From the NCBI GenBank assembly GCA_028288025.1, contig JAQBOM010000015.1, positions 26,068 through 90,067 of the forward strand: a stretch of 64,000 bases of DNA, read 5' to 3'. The DNA comes from Mucilaginibacter sp. GTDB lineage: Bacteria > Bacteroidota > Bacteroidia > Sphingobacteriales > Sphingobacteriaceae. A model generated the notes under the pieces. The model was not told where the DNA came from, searched no databases, and saw only the letters and a program-made list of their open reading frames with translations. A program made the translations under genes and the position numbers. How positions within the stretch are numbered: position 1 is the first letter of the stretch; the number at the start of each line of letters is the position of its first letter. Positions 55,484-64,000 of this stretch are shown one piece after another.

Positions 55484-56197
55484 ATGAAAACAAACAGACT
55501 TTTATTGGCTCTTTTATTTGCAGGGCTTGTAGGCATAACGGCTTGTTCAAAAAGCACAACTCCGGGCCCGCAGGGGCCAATTGGCAATACCGGTCCTGCC
55601 GGGCCGCAAGGCTCTAGCGGAGTACAGGGTGCACTCGGAGCCACCGGTCCTGCCGGGCCACAAGGTGTGAAAGGTGACATAGGCGCTACCGGACCAACGG
55701 GGGCAGCAGGCGCAACAGGTCCTGCCGGCGCAACCGGTCCTGCTGGAGCAACAGGCGCAGCCGGCCCTGCGGGAACAACAGGCGCAAACGGCGCTACAGG
55801 AGCGCAGGGGATACAAGGGCAATCCGGAACCAACAATATTCAAAGCTATTTGTTGCTGAACAAAGGCGTTGTTTTTGCAGGATTAACTTCACTTTCTGTA
55901 CCTGCAATTGACCAGTCAATTGTTGACAAGGGCGCGGTTTTTGTTTATCTCCGAAATACCGGCTCAAGTGCAGCCTGGTATCCCTTGCCTTATTCTTCTA
56001 ATGGCAATACAGTAGATATTTCTGACTTTGGAGTTGGGTACGTTAACATTAAAGCTAATTTTACCCAAACAAGCGGTATCGATTTCAGGGTGGTTGTAAT
56101 GTCGGGCGCTAACGTTACAACGTTATCGGTTACACATCCCAATTTGAATTTTAGAAATTATGCTGAAGTTGCCGCCGCATTGCATTTATCGAATTAA
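55484..56197 (+). CDS. Collagen-like repeat lipoprotein
   Basis: A 237-aa protein with lipoprotein signal (GITACS, Cys at about residue 21). Residues about 27-122 are about 30 Gly-X-Y triplets with many GPAG, GATG and GPQG words, long enough for a triple helix. The C-terminal about 115 residues form a beta-rich domain without a known motif, which may trimerise. It is likely displayed on the outer membrane. The repeat DNA makes copy-number change likely. Confidence 0.88.
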   Translation: MKTNRLLLALLFAGLVGITACSKSTTPGPQGPIGNTGPAGPQGSSGVQGALGATGPAGPQGVKGDIGATGPTGAAGATGPAGATGPAGATGAAGPAGTTGANGATGAQGIQGQSGTNNIQSYLLLNKGVVFAGLTSLSVPAIDQSIVDKGAVFVYLRNTGSSAAWYPLPYSSNGNTVDISDFGVGYVNIKANFTQTSGIDFRVVVMSGANVTTLSVTHPNLNFRNYAEVAAALHLSN

Positions 56198-56216
56198 CCT
56201 ACCTATGTATAAATAG

Positions 56217-56252
56217 AAAGCCCTTCCCTTTACCGGGAAGGGCTTTTTTTAT
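56217..56252 (+). terminator. Terminator after collagen-like gene
   Basis: A 12-bp perfect stem AAAGCCCTTCCC / GGGAAGGGCTTT with a 6-nt loop followed by a T-run. Confidence 0.92.
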
Positions 56253-56385
56253 TTGTTGTAAAAATAAATATTAAACAATGTAACAATGATATGATTTTTA
56301 GCTTTTTAACATATATAAAGTGAACATTTGCAATTAATTATTGTCATTATAAATAATATCACATTTGCATTCACACTTACTTTTT

Positions 56386-59325
56386 ATGAAATCGCTCCTA
56401 TTTGCGTTAACCATTATTCTCCTTTCAGTTACTTTTACTTTTGCCCAAAGTGGCAGGCCGGTACACGGAACTGTTATTGATTCTACAAAGCAGTCTCTTC
56501 CCGGCAGCGCCATTAAGCTGATATCTGACAAAGGCGACAGCGTTATGACTATAGCAGATCCTAAGGGCAATTTTGTTTTCCCTTCGGTTGTCGGAAATAA
56601 AATAACCATCACTATAACATCAATTGGCTACCAGGCGCTTAAAAGGCACTACACCCTGGCTAACGATAATACACCGGCTCAGCTGGGTACTATTGTGTTG
56701 AAAGTACAGTCAAATATGTTAAGCGAGGTTACTATCAGCGGAGTAGCTCCGGTGACACTGAAAGAAGACACGGTTGAATATAAGGCCAGCGCATATAAAG
56801 TTCGTGAGAACGCGCCGGTTGAGGACCTGATCAAAAAACTGCCCGGCGTTGATGTTGATGTAAACGGGAATATCACCACGCAGGGAAAGCAAGTTACCAA
56901 GGTACGGATCAATGGGAAGGATTTTATGGGTGGCGATGTGCAAAGCGCGACGAAAAACTTGCCTGCTGATGTTGTTGAAAATATCCAGATGATAGATGAT
57001 TATGGCGACCAGGCCAACCTGACTGGTGTTAAAACCGGCGAGCCCGATAAGATAATGAACATTACTATCCGGAAGGATAAAAACTATGGTTATTTTGGGC
57101 AAGCTACAGTCGGCGACGGCGAAGACGCCCTGCCTGCAAGCCAGGGAATACCTAATAAAAACCGTTATATAGGTAATTTAAACACATTTAAATTTAACGG
57201 CGATCAGCAAATTGCCGTTTTAGGAAGTATAAACAACACCAATGTAAACACCTTTTCATTTAACAGCGCAGGTGGTGCAGGCGGCGGTGGCGGCAACTTT
57301 GGCGGTGGCGGCGGTCGTGGCAATGCAGGCCGGGGCGGTGGCGGCGGTGGTAACCAAAATTCGGGTAGTTTAACGACTACGCAGAATGGAATTACCGATG
57401 CACATTCAATTGGCGCTAATTTTCGCGACCAATGGGGTAAAGCCCTTTCCGTTTACGGCAGCTATAGCTTTGCCGATAACACTGTAACAACCAATAACAA
57501 TGTTTTACAGCAAAATACCTCACCGGTTAATCCAACTTTACAGCAGCAAAACAGTACCGAAAAAGACCAAAATATCAATCACCGGCTTACCTGGAACATG
57601 GAGTATAAGCCAGATACCGTTAACTATTTAAAGGTTACGCCTACTTTTTCGTACGCCGGTACTAACGCAAATGGCCAGGAGAGCGATAATTTTTTCAGAA
57701 GGAGCGCCCTGACCACGGCTTATACGTCTACTACATTCGGAAATTCGAATGCCCCGGCGGTCGGTTTTAATGCGTTATATAATCACAGATTTAAGCATCG
57801 CCGCAATCTGAGCATTAATGCTTCGATCAATTCATCTGCCAGCTATGCATACCAAAACCCGGTATACGACTATACAATTGGGGCTCCTACAGCACCGGCA
57901 GATCAAAAAATCAATACGGACAGCCATACTACGAGCTACGGTACAAACCTGTCGTATCTTGAGCCAATAGGTAAGTTTTCGTACCTTGAATTTAATTATG
58001 CTTTCAATCGTTCAAACACCACGAACAGCAAGCAAACTGATACGCTTTTTGACCCCAATACTTTAGCATTCCGTAACGATAGCGCATTAAGTACCAGGTA
58101 TGATTACAGTTTCACCACGAACCGGTTCGGGTTAAACTTTCGCGTAGTTCAAAAGAAGTATAACTACACAGTAGGCGTTGCGGTGCAGCCTGCGGTATTG
58201 GATGGAAATTCCCTGACCACCGGGATCACCACGCATGTGTCGACTTTTAATGTAATACCCAGTGCACGATATGTATATAACTTTTCCCGTAGCCAGGCAT
58301 TCAGCTTAAATTATAATGGATCCAGCAGCCAGCCAAGCTTTTTGCAGCTACAGCCGGTTATTGATTTTTCGAATGCGCTGTATCCGGTACAAGGAAATCC
58401 AAATTTAAAACCACAGTTCACCAATAATTTTTCGATCAGGTATAATAACTTCAGCTTCGCGACGGGTAACGTATTTTTCATCAATTTCAATTTCCAGGAG
58501 ATACAAAACCAGGTTGTAACCAATACCATTACTTTTCCGAGAAGATATCCGGCTGACCGGCGGTTCGAAAACACCATATTAACACAATATTTAAATGATA
58601 ACGGCTACTATAGTGCTTTAGGTCGTTTAACCTATGCTAAACCGTGGAATAACCGGAAATTTACTTTAACATTCAACGGTACTGTTAATTATACAAATAA
58701 TATTGGCTATTTAACCAATGTTGATTCGGTAACCTTTGCGCAAAGCACCCAAAGAAATATTGCGAAAAATCTGGCCCTTACGCCCGACATCCGCTTCAGG
58801 GTTGACATAACTGATAAAGTAGATGTGCAGTTTTTAACAAACTATGTGATCAACAATACAGATAACTCGGTAAAGAATTCATTTACAAACGGCACATCCA
58901 GGCTAAGAACCTGGAATATCGGCCTGAACGGCAAAAATTATTTTGGCGACTGGACTTTTAGCTATGATTATTCAAAAGTCAACAATTATGGATACGATCC
59001 CAGTATAAAAGTAACTAATCCCAATCTTTTGAATTTGTATGTTGAACGCAGGTTCATGAAAGATCACCGGGGTACCATCCGCTTGTCGGCGTTTGACCTT
59101 TTTAACCAAAACACAGGATTCAGCTCGTCTACAACCGCGAGTTCAATTACCGAGACACATGTTAACAGGCTGTCCCGATATTACCTGGCTACTTTTACCC
59201 TCCGCCTGCAAAAATTTGCCGGTAAAGTTCCTACCCAGGATGGAGGTCCGGGTATGCGTGGCATCAGAAGGGGAGGAGATGGCGGTGGTGGCGGCGGACG
59301 CGATGGTGGCCCAAGTTTAGACTAA
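56386..59325 (+). CDS. Outer membrane beta-barrel (TonB receptor-like) protein with Gly-rich inserts
   Basis: A 979-aa protein. The ATG at 56386 starts a signal peptide (MKSLLFALTIILLSVTFTFAQ); an upstream in-frame TTG is ignored. A CarboxypepD_reg-like domain (about 25-115), a plug-like domain (about 120-230: LIKKLPGVDVDVNGNI) and a long OMP_b-brl_3 barrel follow. A nearly pure Gly insert with few Arg/Asn lies at about 300-325 and the C-terminus is again Gly-rich (GGDGGGGGGRDGGPSLD). No SusD or sensor gene is adjacent. Substrate unknown. Confidence 0.9.
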   Translation: MKSLLFALTIILLSVTFTFAQSGRPVHGTVIDSTKQSLPGSAIKLISDKGDSVMTIADPKGNFVFPSVVGNKITITITSIGYQALKRHYTLANDNTPAQLGTIVLKVQSNMLSEVTISGVAPVTLKEDTVEYKASAYKVRENAPVEDLIKKLPGVDVDVNGNITTQGKQVTKVRINGKDFMGGDVQSATKNLPADVVENIQMIDDYGDQANLTGVKTGEPDKIMNITIRKDKNYGYFGQATVGDGEDALPASQGIPNKNRYIGNLNTFKFNGDQQIAVLGSINNTNVNTFSFNSAGGAGGGGGNFGGGGGRGNAGRGGGGGGNQNSGSLTTTQNGITDAHSIGANFRDQWGKALSVYGSYSFADNTVTTNNNVLQQNTSPVNPTLQQQNSTEKDQNINHRLTWNMEYKPDTVNYLKVTPTFSYAGTNANGQESDNFFRRSALTTAYTSTTFGNSNAPAVGFNALYNHRFKHRRNLSINASINSSASYAYQNPVYDYTIGAPTAPADQKINTDSHTTSYGTNLSYLEPIGKFSYLEFNYAFNRSNTTNSKQTDTLFDPNTLAFRNDSALSTRYDYSFTTNRFGLNFRVVQKKYNYTVGVAVQPAVLDGNSLTTGITTHVSTFNVIPSARYVYNFSRSQAFSLNYNGSSSQPSFLQLQPVIDFSNALYPVQGNPNLKPQFTNNFSIRYNNFSFATGNVFFINFNFQEIQNQVVTNTITFPRRYPADRRFENTILTQYLNDNGYYSALGRLTYAKPWNNRKFTLTFNGTVNYTNNIGYLTNVDSVTFAQSTQRNIAKNLALTPDIRFRVDITDKVDVQFLTNYVINNTDNSVKNSFTNGTSRLRTWNIGLNGKNYFGDWTFSYDYSKVNNYGYDPSIKVTNPNLLNLYVERRFMKDHRGTIRLSAFDLFNQNTGFSSSTTASSITETHVNRLSRYYLATFTLRLQKFAGKVPTQDGGPGMRGIRRGGDGGGGGGRDGGPSLD

Positions 59326-59382
59326 ACGAAATAAAAAAGCCTATCCAGGTATTATTCCGGGATAGGCTTTTTTATTTCGTTT
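59324..59382. terminator. Bidirectional terminator with 23-bp perfect stem
   Basis: The arms at 59324-59346 and 59360-59382 are perfect complements with a 13-nt loop. The stem has GCCTATCC next to A/T runs, so it can work for both the outer membrane gene and the convergent receiver gene. The left arm includes part of the TAA stop of the first. Confidence 0.92.
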
Positions 59383-59387
59383 AAAAC

Positions 59388-59765
59388 CTATTCGTTTTTT
59401 ACCAATACGGTATTGATAACGCGTTCGAGCTCTTCGAGGTCAAATGGCTTAGCCAGGTAGGTTTCGGCCCCGGCGTGGTTTGCAAGCAACTCAATATCAC
59501 TGTTTGCCGAAAAATAAATAACAGGTATATCTTTTAAACTTTCGTCTTTTTTAAGAATTTGCGTAGCTATGATACCGCCGTCGTCGGGTATCCAGTTATC
59601 CATTAATATTACGTCAGGTAAAATAGATGAAACCTTTTCAGCTATGTTATTACAATCGGTAAACGAGAATACTTTCCAGCCCTGTTCTTCTAAAATATAG
59701 CTGCAGATGGAAAGGATATCTTCGTCGTCATCAAATATGACAATCTTTTTGTTAAGGTCATTCAT
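59388..59765 (-). CDS. Single-domain response regulator (CheY-like)
   Basis: A 125-aa receiver with DDDED near residue 13, phospho-acceptor Asp in VILMDNWIPDDGG, conserved Thr/Ser in VIYFSANSD and Lys in TYLAKPFDLEE. There is no output domain. It converges on the outer membrane gene and has no kinase next to it, so its partner is elsewhere. Confidence 0.92.
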   Translation of the reverse strand: MNDLNKKIVIFDDDEDILSICSYILEEQGWKVFSFTDCNNIAEKVSSILPDVILMDNWIPDDGGIIATQILKKDESLKDIPVIYFSANSDIELLANHAGAETYLAKPFDLEELERVINTVLVKNE

Positions 59766-60167
59766 GGGCGTAGTAGAAATGCGAAACTAATGTATTACAA
59801 TTAAGAAAACCAAATATTTTACAATTTCATTCAAACTGTTCAATTTAAGACTTAAATTTTCTTAGGGGGAAAATGAAGCTATAAAAGTAAAAGTAATATT
59901 TGAAATATTGCGAATAAAAAAGTCGCTTGTAAAATAGCCATAGTTACCCGCCTGGTCGTAATTGGATAAAATTATCTACTACAGTTGCAAGCTTCATCTT
60001 GTGTAACAACGTTTTGCCGAAAAAGTTAGTTTACCGGGCAAGTATTTTTATTTAACTGCAGAAACACACCAATACGTTCAATTTTTTTTCTTTCCGGTTA
60101 ATCCTTTTCAATTAAAATCTATCCAATAGATGTATCCTTCCAGGGGATATTGATAAAATTTAATATC
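59766..60167. other. Non-coding gap
   Basis: About 400 bp without a convincing ORF, AT-rich. It should contain the divergent promoters of the receiver gene and the small lipoprotein. I see no repeat or RNA structure. Confidence 0.4.
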
Positions 60168-60353
60168 ATGAAAAAGAGATTTGTTTTATTCGCATTTATA
60201 ATAGCCGCTTTTGTATCGGTCACTTCGGGATGTTATGTGGGATATGGATACGAACATCCTTATCGGGATCGTCATTACCGCCATTACGACCATTATAATG
60301 ATAACCATGATGACCATGACAATGGCTATCACCGCAACCATCGCGGTGATTAA
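60168..60353 (+). CDS. Small His/Asp/Tyr-rich lipoprotein
   Basis: A 61-aa protein from the ATG at 60168 (an in-frame TTG at 60150 is ignored). The signal ends SVTSGC, a lipobox. The mature part of about 40 residues is mainly His, Asp, Tyr, Asn and Arg (DRHYRHYDHYNDNHDDHD). It could bind metal ions at the cell surface, which is inference from composition. A terminator follows. Confidence 0.7.
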   Translation: MKKRFVLFAFIIAAFVSVTSGCYVGYGYEHPYRDRHYRHYDHYNDNHDDHDNGYHRNHRGD

Positions 60354-60387
60354 TAAAGAATTGTGTGGAGAGGATGTGTGTTGAATA

Positions 60388-60420
60388 AAGGGTCCTGATT
60401 TTTTCAGGGCTCTTTTTTAT
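60388..60420 (+). terminator. Terminator after small lipoprotein gene
   Basis: A 10-bp stem with two G-T wobbles (AGGGTCCTGA / TCAGGGCTCT) is followed by a run of T. Confidence 0.75.
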
Positions 60421-60806
60421 TTACATGTTGTAATTATATCGCGTATCATACCGGATTACGAAATCTCTGATTAAAATAATCAGAGTGTGAAACCCGCAAA
60501 TACTAATACATACTCCTGGTACAGGCCTAACCTCTATAAACCTGATTGAAGCGTATACCGGCCCGCGATTAAGGCAATGTGCAGTATAAGCGAAAAGCAG
60601 GACTGCCTTTACTTTAATAGCAGCACGGGCATTGATTTTTCAAATAATAATTTGTCTGTCGATTTGCATATTGTAGCGATTGCTTTCCCGAATCAAGTTC
60701 GTGACAGGCTATTCCTCGCAAAGACGGGTGGAGATGGTTTTAACTATTCACTTAATCAACCTAATCCAACTCAATCAACTAACCCCAAAACTTTTTCGCC
60801 CAACCG
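60421..60806. other. Non-coding gap before the str operon, with repeat tract N
   Basis: No convincing ORF; a possible 82-aa frame at 60577-60825 is partly repeat DNA. From 60750 to 60782 AATC/CAAC words recur about 9-10 nt apart, like tracts G and L. Only one arm is evident here. Confidence 0.5.
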
Positions 60807-60807
60807 C

Positions 60808-60837
60808 TTGAATATAAACAAATAATATCTACCTTTG
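60808..60837 (+). promoter_or_regulatory. Promoter of the str operon
   Basis: TACCTTTG at 60830-60837 fits TAnnTTTG, with TTG at 60808-60810 and 19 nt between, the expected -33/-7 layout for the Bacteroidota primary sigma factor. It lies 68 bp before the rpsL ATG. Confidence 0.75.
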
Positions 60838-60905
60838 CAGTCCTTAAAATAAGTCTGCCATGGCGGTGGGCAAAGGATAAAAACTGTAAAATACAAAAAA
60901 GGAAA

Positions 60906-61319
60906 ATGCCTACTATTCAACAATTAGTTAGAAAAGGTAGAGTAGCTCTGGTTGACAAGAGTAAGTCGCCAGCGTTGGACAGCTGTCCACAGCGAAGAGG
61001 AGTATGTACACGTGTATATACCACTACCCCTAAGAAACCAAACTCAGCAATGCGTAAAGTGGCCCGTGTGCGCTTAACCAACGGTAAAGAGGTGAATGCC
61101 TATATCCCTGGTGAAGGACACAACTTACAGGAGCACTCCATTGTATTGATCCGCGGCGGACGTGTTAAGGATTTGCCAGGTGTACGTTACCACATCATTC
61201 GTGGTGCATTGGATACATCAGGTGTAGCAGGCCGTAACCAGCGCCGTTCGAAATATGGTACTAAACGCCCTAAACCAGGACAAGCTGCTGCAGCCCCTGC
61301 AAAAGGTAAAAAGAAATAA
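60906..61319 (+). CDS. rpsL: 30S ribosomal protein S12
   Basis: A 137-aa S12. It begins [12 protein letters not shown] and has [20 protein letters not shown], which includes the Lys linked to streptomycin response, and [14 protein letters not shown]. The tail is Lys/Ala-rich. It opens the str operon: rpsL, rpsG, fusA. Confidence 0.99.
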   Translation: MPTIQQLVRKGRVALVDKSKSPALDSCPQRRGVCTRVYTTTPKKPNSAMRKVARVRLTNGKEVNAYIPGEGHNLQEHSIVLIRGGRVKDLPGVRYHIIRGALDTSGVAGRNQRRSKYGTKRPKPGQAAAAPAKGKKK

Positions 61320-61321
61320 TT

Positions 61322-61328
61322 AAGGAGG
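61322..61328 (+). promoter_or_regulatory. Strong Shine-Dalgarno site before rpsG
   Basis: AAGGAGG lies 10 nt before the rpsG ATG. Bacteroidota genes rarely use such sites because the anti-Shine-Dalgarno end is masked in their ribosomes, so a full match is unusual. Confidence 0.6.
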
Positions 61329-61338
61329 ATAGATAGCA

Positions 61339-61806
61339 ATGAGAAAGTCAAAACCAAAAAAGAGAATTCTCCTTCCTGATCCAAAATTCAATGATATTTT
61401 GGTTACCAGGTTTGTAAATAACATGATGTATGACGGTAAGAAATCAACCGCATACGCAATATTTTATAACGCAGTTGAAATTGTTGAAAAGAAAACCAGC
61501 GAAAACGGTTTAGAGACCTGGAAAAAAGCTTTAAACAATGTAATGCCCGCCGTTGAAGTAAAAAGCCGCCGTGTAGGTGGTGCAAACTTCCAGGTGCCTA
61601 CCGAAGTTCGTCCCGAGCGTAAGGTAGCATTAGGTATGAAATGGCTGATAAGCTATGCCCGTCGTCGTGGTGAAAAAACCATGATGGAGAAATTAGCAGG
61701 TGAGATCATGTCAGCAGCTAAAGGTGAAGGTGCCGCAGTGAAGAAGAAAGAAGATACGCATAAAATGGCCGAGGCCAATAAGGCGTTCTCGCACTTCCGT
61801 TTCTAA
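61339..61806 (+). CDS. rpsG: 30S ribosomal protein S7
   Basis: A 155-aa S7 with [17 protein letters not shown] at the start, [19 protein letters not shown] in the middle and [14 protein letters not shown] at the end. It is 19 bp after rpsL, with an AAGGAGG site before it, and is followed by repeat tract O before fusA. Confidence 0.99.
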   Translation: MRKSKPKKRILLPDPKFNDILVTRFVNNMMYDGKKSTAYAIFYNAVEIVEKKTSENGLETWKKALNNVMPAVEVKSRRVGGANFQVPTEVRPERKVALGMKWLISYARRRGEKTMMEKLAGEIMSAAKGEGAAVKKKEDTHKMAEANKAFSHFRF

Positions 61807-61810
61807 AATT

Positions 61811-61901
61811 AGATTACACCGATTTAATAATACGATTACACCGATTATTTATGTTTACTCTTAATAATCGGTGTAATCATTAAAAAAATCGGGGAAATCA
61901 A
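61811..61901. repeat. Inverted repeat tract O between rpsG and fusA
   Basis: A perfect 16-bp inverted pair (GATTACACCGATTATT at 61834-61849, AATAATCGGTGTAATC at 61863-61878) with a 13-nt loop. A third copy, GATTACACCGATTTAATA, lies at 61812-61829, and a partial one at 61887-61901. It sits inside the str operon, where it may act as an attenuator or processing site. Confidence 0.8.
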
Positions 61902-61913
61902 AAAATAAAAATA

Positions 61914-64000
61914 ATGTCAAGAGATCTTAAATATACAAGAAATATAGGTATTGCCGCTCACATTGATGCTGGTAAGACCACTACAACCGAACGTATACTT
62001 TACTATTCTGGTGTTAGCCACAAGATAGGTGAGGTGCACGAGGGCGCTGCAACCATGGATTGGATGGCGCAGGAGCAGGAGCGTGGTATCACCATCACTT
62101 CAGCTGCTACTACCGTAAACTGGAAATACAGGGGCCATAACTACCACATCAATATTATTGATACTCCGGGCCACGTGGACTTTACCGTTGAGGTAAACCG
62201 TTCATTACGTGTACTGGATGGTTTGGTTTTCTTGTTTTCTGCTGTTGATGGTGTTGAGCCGCAATCAGAAACCAACTGGAGGCTTGCTAATAACTACAAC
62301 GTTGCACGTATCGGTTTCGTTAATAAAATGGACCGCTCAGGCGCAGACTTTTTAAATGTTGTAAAACAGGTGAAAAGTATGCTGGGCAGTAATGCTGTTC
62401 CTTTACAGTTACCTATCGGTGCTGAAGAGAACTTTAAAGGCGTTATCGACCTGATCAACTGGAGAGGTATTGTTTGGAATGAGCATGATAAAGGGATGAC
62501 CTTTACCGAAGTTCCTATTCCTGATGATATGATCGAGGAAGCTACCGAGTGGAGAGAAAAACTATTGGAATCAGTAGCTGAATATGATGAAGGCCTGATG
62601 GAGAAATTCTTTGATGCTCCTGAAACTATCACCGAACGTGAAGTACTAGACGCTTTGCGTAAGGCTGTATTGGATGCCAAGATCGTTCCTATGGTTTGTG
62701 GTTCGTCTTTCAAAAACAAAGGTGTACAGACCATGCTTGATTATGTGATGGAGTTATTGCCTTCACCTTTGGATAACAAAGGAATCGTGGGTCATAATCC
62801 TGATACAGGCGAAGAAATATTACGCCAGCCATCGGAAAAAGAGCCTTTTGCAGCATTAGCATTTAAAATTGCAACCGACCCGTTCGTAGGCCGTTTGTGC
62901 TTTATCCGCGTATATTCTGGTAATTTGGAAGCAGGTTCGTATGTGTACAACATGCGTTCAGAAAATAAAGAACGTATATCACGTATTTTCCAGATGCATG
63001 CAAACAAGCAAAACCCTATCCCTAATGTTGGGGCAGGTGATATTGCTGCGGTAGTAGGCTTTAAGGATATCAAAACAGGCGATACGCTTTGTGATGAGAA
63101 ACACCCGATCGTTCTTGAGTCGATGAATTTCCCTGAGCCGGTTATCGGTTTAGCTATTGAGCCTAAAACACAGGCCGACGTAGATAAATTAGGTATGGCT
63201 TTAGGTAAATTATCTGAAGAGGATCCAACTTTCCGCGTTAAAACTGATGAAGAAACCGGCCAGACTGTAATTTCAGGTATGGGCGAGCTTCACCTGGATA
63301 TCATCATGGACCGCTTAAAACGTGAGTTTAAAGTGGAAGTTAACCAGGGTGCTCCGCAGGTTGCTTACAAAGAAGCAATTACAGGTACCACCCAACACCG
63401 CGAAACTTATAAGAAACAAACCGGTGGCCGTGGTAAATTTGCCGATATACAGGTTATTATATCTCCGAATGATGAAGGTAAAACTGGTCTGCAGTTTGTG
63501 AATGAGATTAGTGGTGGTTCAATCCCCCGCGAATTTATTCCGTCTGTTCAAAAGGGTTTTGAAGCCGCAATGGCAAACGGTGTATTAGCCGGTTACCCGT
63601 TACAGGATATGAAAGTTCGTTTGATAGACGGATCATTCCACGCAGTCGATTCAGATGCTTTATCATTTGAAATTTGTGCACGTTCTGCTTACCGCGAAGC
63701 ATTGCCAAAATGTAAACCGGTATTAATGGAGCCGATCATGAAGATCGAGATATTGACACCTGAAGAAAACATGGGTGATGTTATCGGTGATATGAACCGT
63801 CGTCGTGGCCAGCTTTTAGGTATGGATTCACGTGCAGGTGCACAGGTAATTAAAGCTACTGTACCACTTTCTGAAATGTTTGGTTATGTAACCCAGTTAC
63901 GTACCATCACTTCGGGCCGTGCTACTTCAACCATGGAGTTTGATCACTATGCTGAAGCGCCACGTAACGTACAGGAAGAAGTAGTTGCCAAAGCAAAAGG
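61914..64000 (+). CDS. fusA: Elongation factor G (partial, 3' end outside)
   Basis: About 695 codons to the window end; the frame is still open, and few residues are missing if it has the usual length of about 700. [21 protein letters not shown] has the G1 motif [10 protein letters not shown], then the switch region [18 protein letters not shown] (G3) and NKMDRSGAD (G4). Domain IV and V parts with GRRGQLLG-like text ([12 protein letters not shown]) are present. It drives translocation on the ribosome. Confidence 0.98.
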   Translation, partial: MSRDLKYTRNIGIAAHIDAGKTTTTERILYYSGVSHKIGEVHEGAATMDWMAQEQERGITITSAATTVNWKYRGHNYHINIIDTPGHVDFTVEVNRSLRVLDGLVFLFSAVDGVEPQSETNWRLANNYNVARIGFVNKMDRSGADFLNVVKQVKSMLGSNAVPLQLPIGAEENFKGVIDLINWRGIVWNEHDKGMTFTEVPIPDDMIEEATEWREKLLESVAEYDEGLMEKFFDAPETITEREVLDALRKAVLDAKIVPMVCGSSFKNKGVQTMLDYVMELLPSPLDNKGIVGHNPDTGEEILRQPSEKEPFAALAFKIATDPFVGRLCFIRVYSGNLEAGSYVYNMRSENKERISRIFQMHANKQNPIPNVGAGDIAAVVGFKDIKTGDTLCDEKHPIVLESMNFPEPVIGLAIEPKTQADVDKLGMALGKLSEEDPTFRVKTDEETGQTVISGMGELHLDIIMDRLKREFKVEVNQGAPQVAYKEAITGTTQHRETYKKQTGGRGKFADIQVIISPNDEGKTGLQFVNEISGGSIPREFIPSVQKGFEAAMANGVLAGYPLQDMKVRLIDGSFHAVDSDALSFEICARSAYREALPKCKPVLMEPIMKIEILTPEENMGDVIGDMNRRRGQLLGMDSRAGAQVIKATVPLSEMFGYVTQLRTITSGRATSTMEFDHYAEAPRNVQEEVVAKAK

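Noticed and set aside
60577..60825. 82-aa ORF before rpsL
   Set aside because: Its last third is repeat tract N and it runs into the str promoter; no family pattern.

Overview
The window reads as a chromosomal segment of a Bacteroidota bacterium, most likely family Sphingobacteriaceae (Mucilaginibacter/Pedobacter-like). Reasons: a fused LpxC-FabZ gene, a PorX (receiver-PglZ) regulator and a type IX secretion C-terminal signal, SusC/OmpB-type TonB receptors with a carboxypeptidase-like N-domain, M1 and DUF5117-type zincins, TAnnTTTG promoter boxes, and few Shine-Dalgarno sequences. The species call is inference. Almost everything is core or housekeeping; the accessory part lies mainly at 12.8-13.2, 19.4-24.9 and 45.2-45.4 kb.

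Layout. 0-5.1 kb: zinc-ribbon coiled-coil protein, small membrane protein, PA0069-type radical SAM protein, and an overlapping response regulator / histidine kinase / membrane protein unit next to a small Cys-Pro-rich-tailed protein. 5.3-12.8 kb: metallophosphoesterase, LUD protein, FtsH, RsfS, divergent BirA, then a DsbD-alpha-like protein and DsbD. 13.3-19.4 kb: phosphofructokinase, a large duplicated TPR protein, and a NarL-like regulator with its TPR-histidine kinase. 19.4-24.9 kb: a gene-poor stretch with probable mobile-element debris, then exported proteins (lipoproteins, a T9SS cargo protein). 24.9-36 kb: YifB, a PAS protein, DUF1080, carboxypeptidase-like and M1 peptidase genes, an ArsC-like protein, an outer membrane receptor and Pth. 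36-45.9 kb: L25, Prs, tRNA-Gln, an ABC ATPase, the lipid A operon lpxA-lpxC/fabZ-lpxD, an HD hydrolase, porX, a broken vapBC pair and tsaE. 45.9-60.4 kb: alanine dehydrogenase, D-Ala-D-Ala dipeptidase, BrkB, PBP4-type DacB, aspartyl protease-PDZ, a DUF5117-type zincin, a collagen-like lipoprotein, a second TonB-type receptor and a CheY-like receiver. 60.8-64 kb: the str operon rpsL-rpsG-fusA, with fusA running off the window.

The least explained signal is not a gene. At least a dozen short intergenic gaps are filled with imperfect tracts of 7-nt-phased repeats (a second class is phased at about 10 nt), usually arranged as a left arm, a spacer and an inverted right arm. The word differs from locus to locus (for example AAGTCTT, GAGCCAA, CAGTTGG, GACTAAT, GACTATG) but the architecture is the same. 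Several tracts run up to or into the stop codon of the flanking gene. A separate 94-bp element occurs twice, in inverted orientation (24.8 and 32.4 kb), embedded in such tracts. Other repeats are two composite palindromes at 12.8-13.2 kb and a tandem pair of about 100-bp palindromic elements at 35.8-36.0 kb.

Functionally the window joins envelope biogenesis (lipid A, peptidoglycan hydrolases, DsbD, T9SS control by PorX), surface nutrient handling, and translation (RsfS, Pth, L25, tRNA-Gln, TsaE, S12, S7, EF-G). All calls come from reading the sequence; no database search was run.
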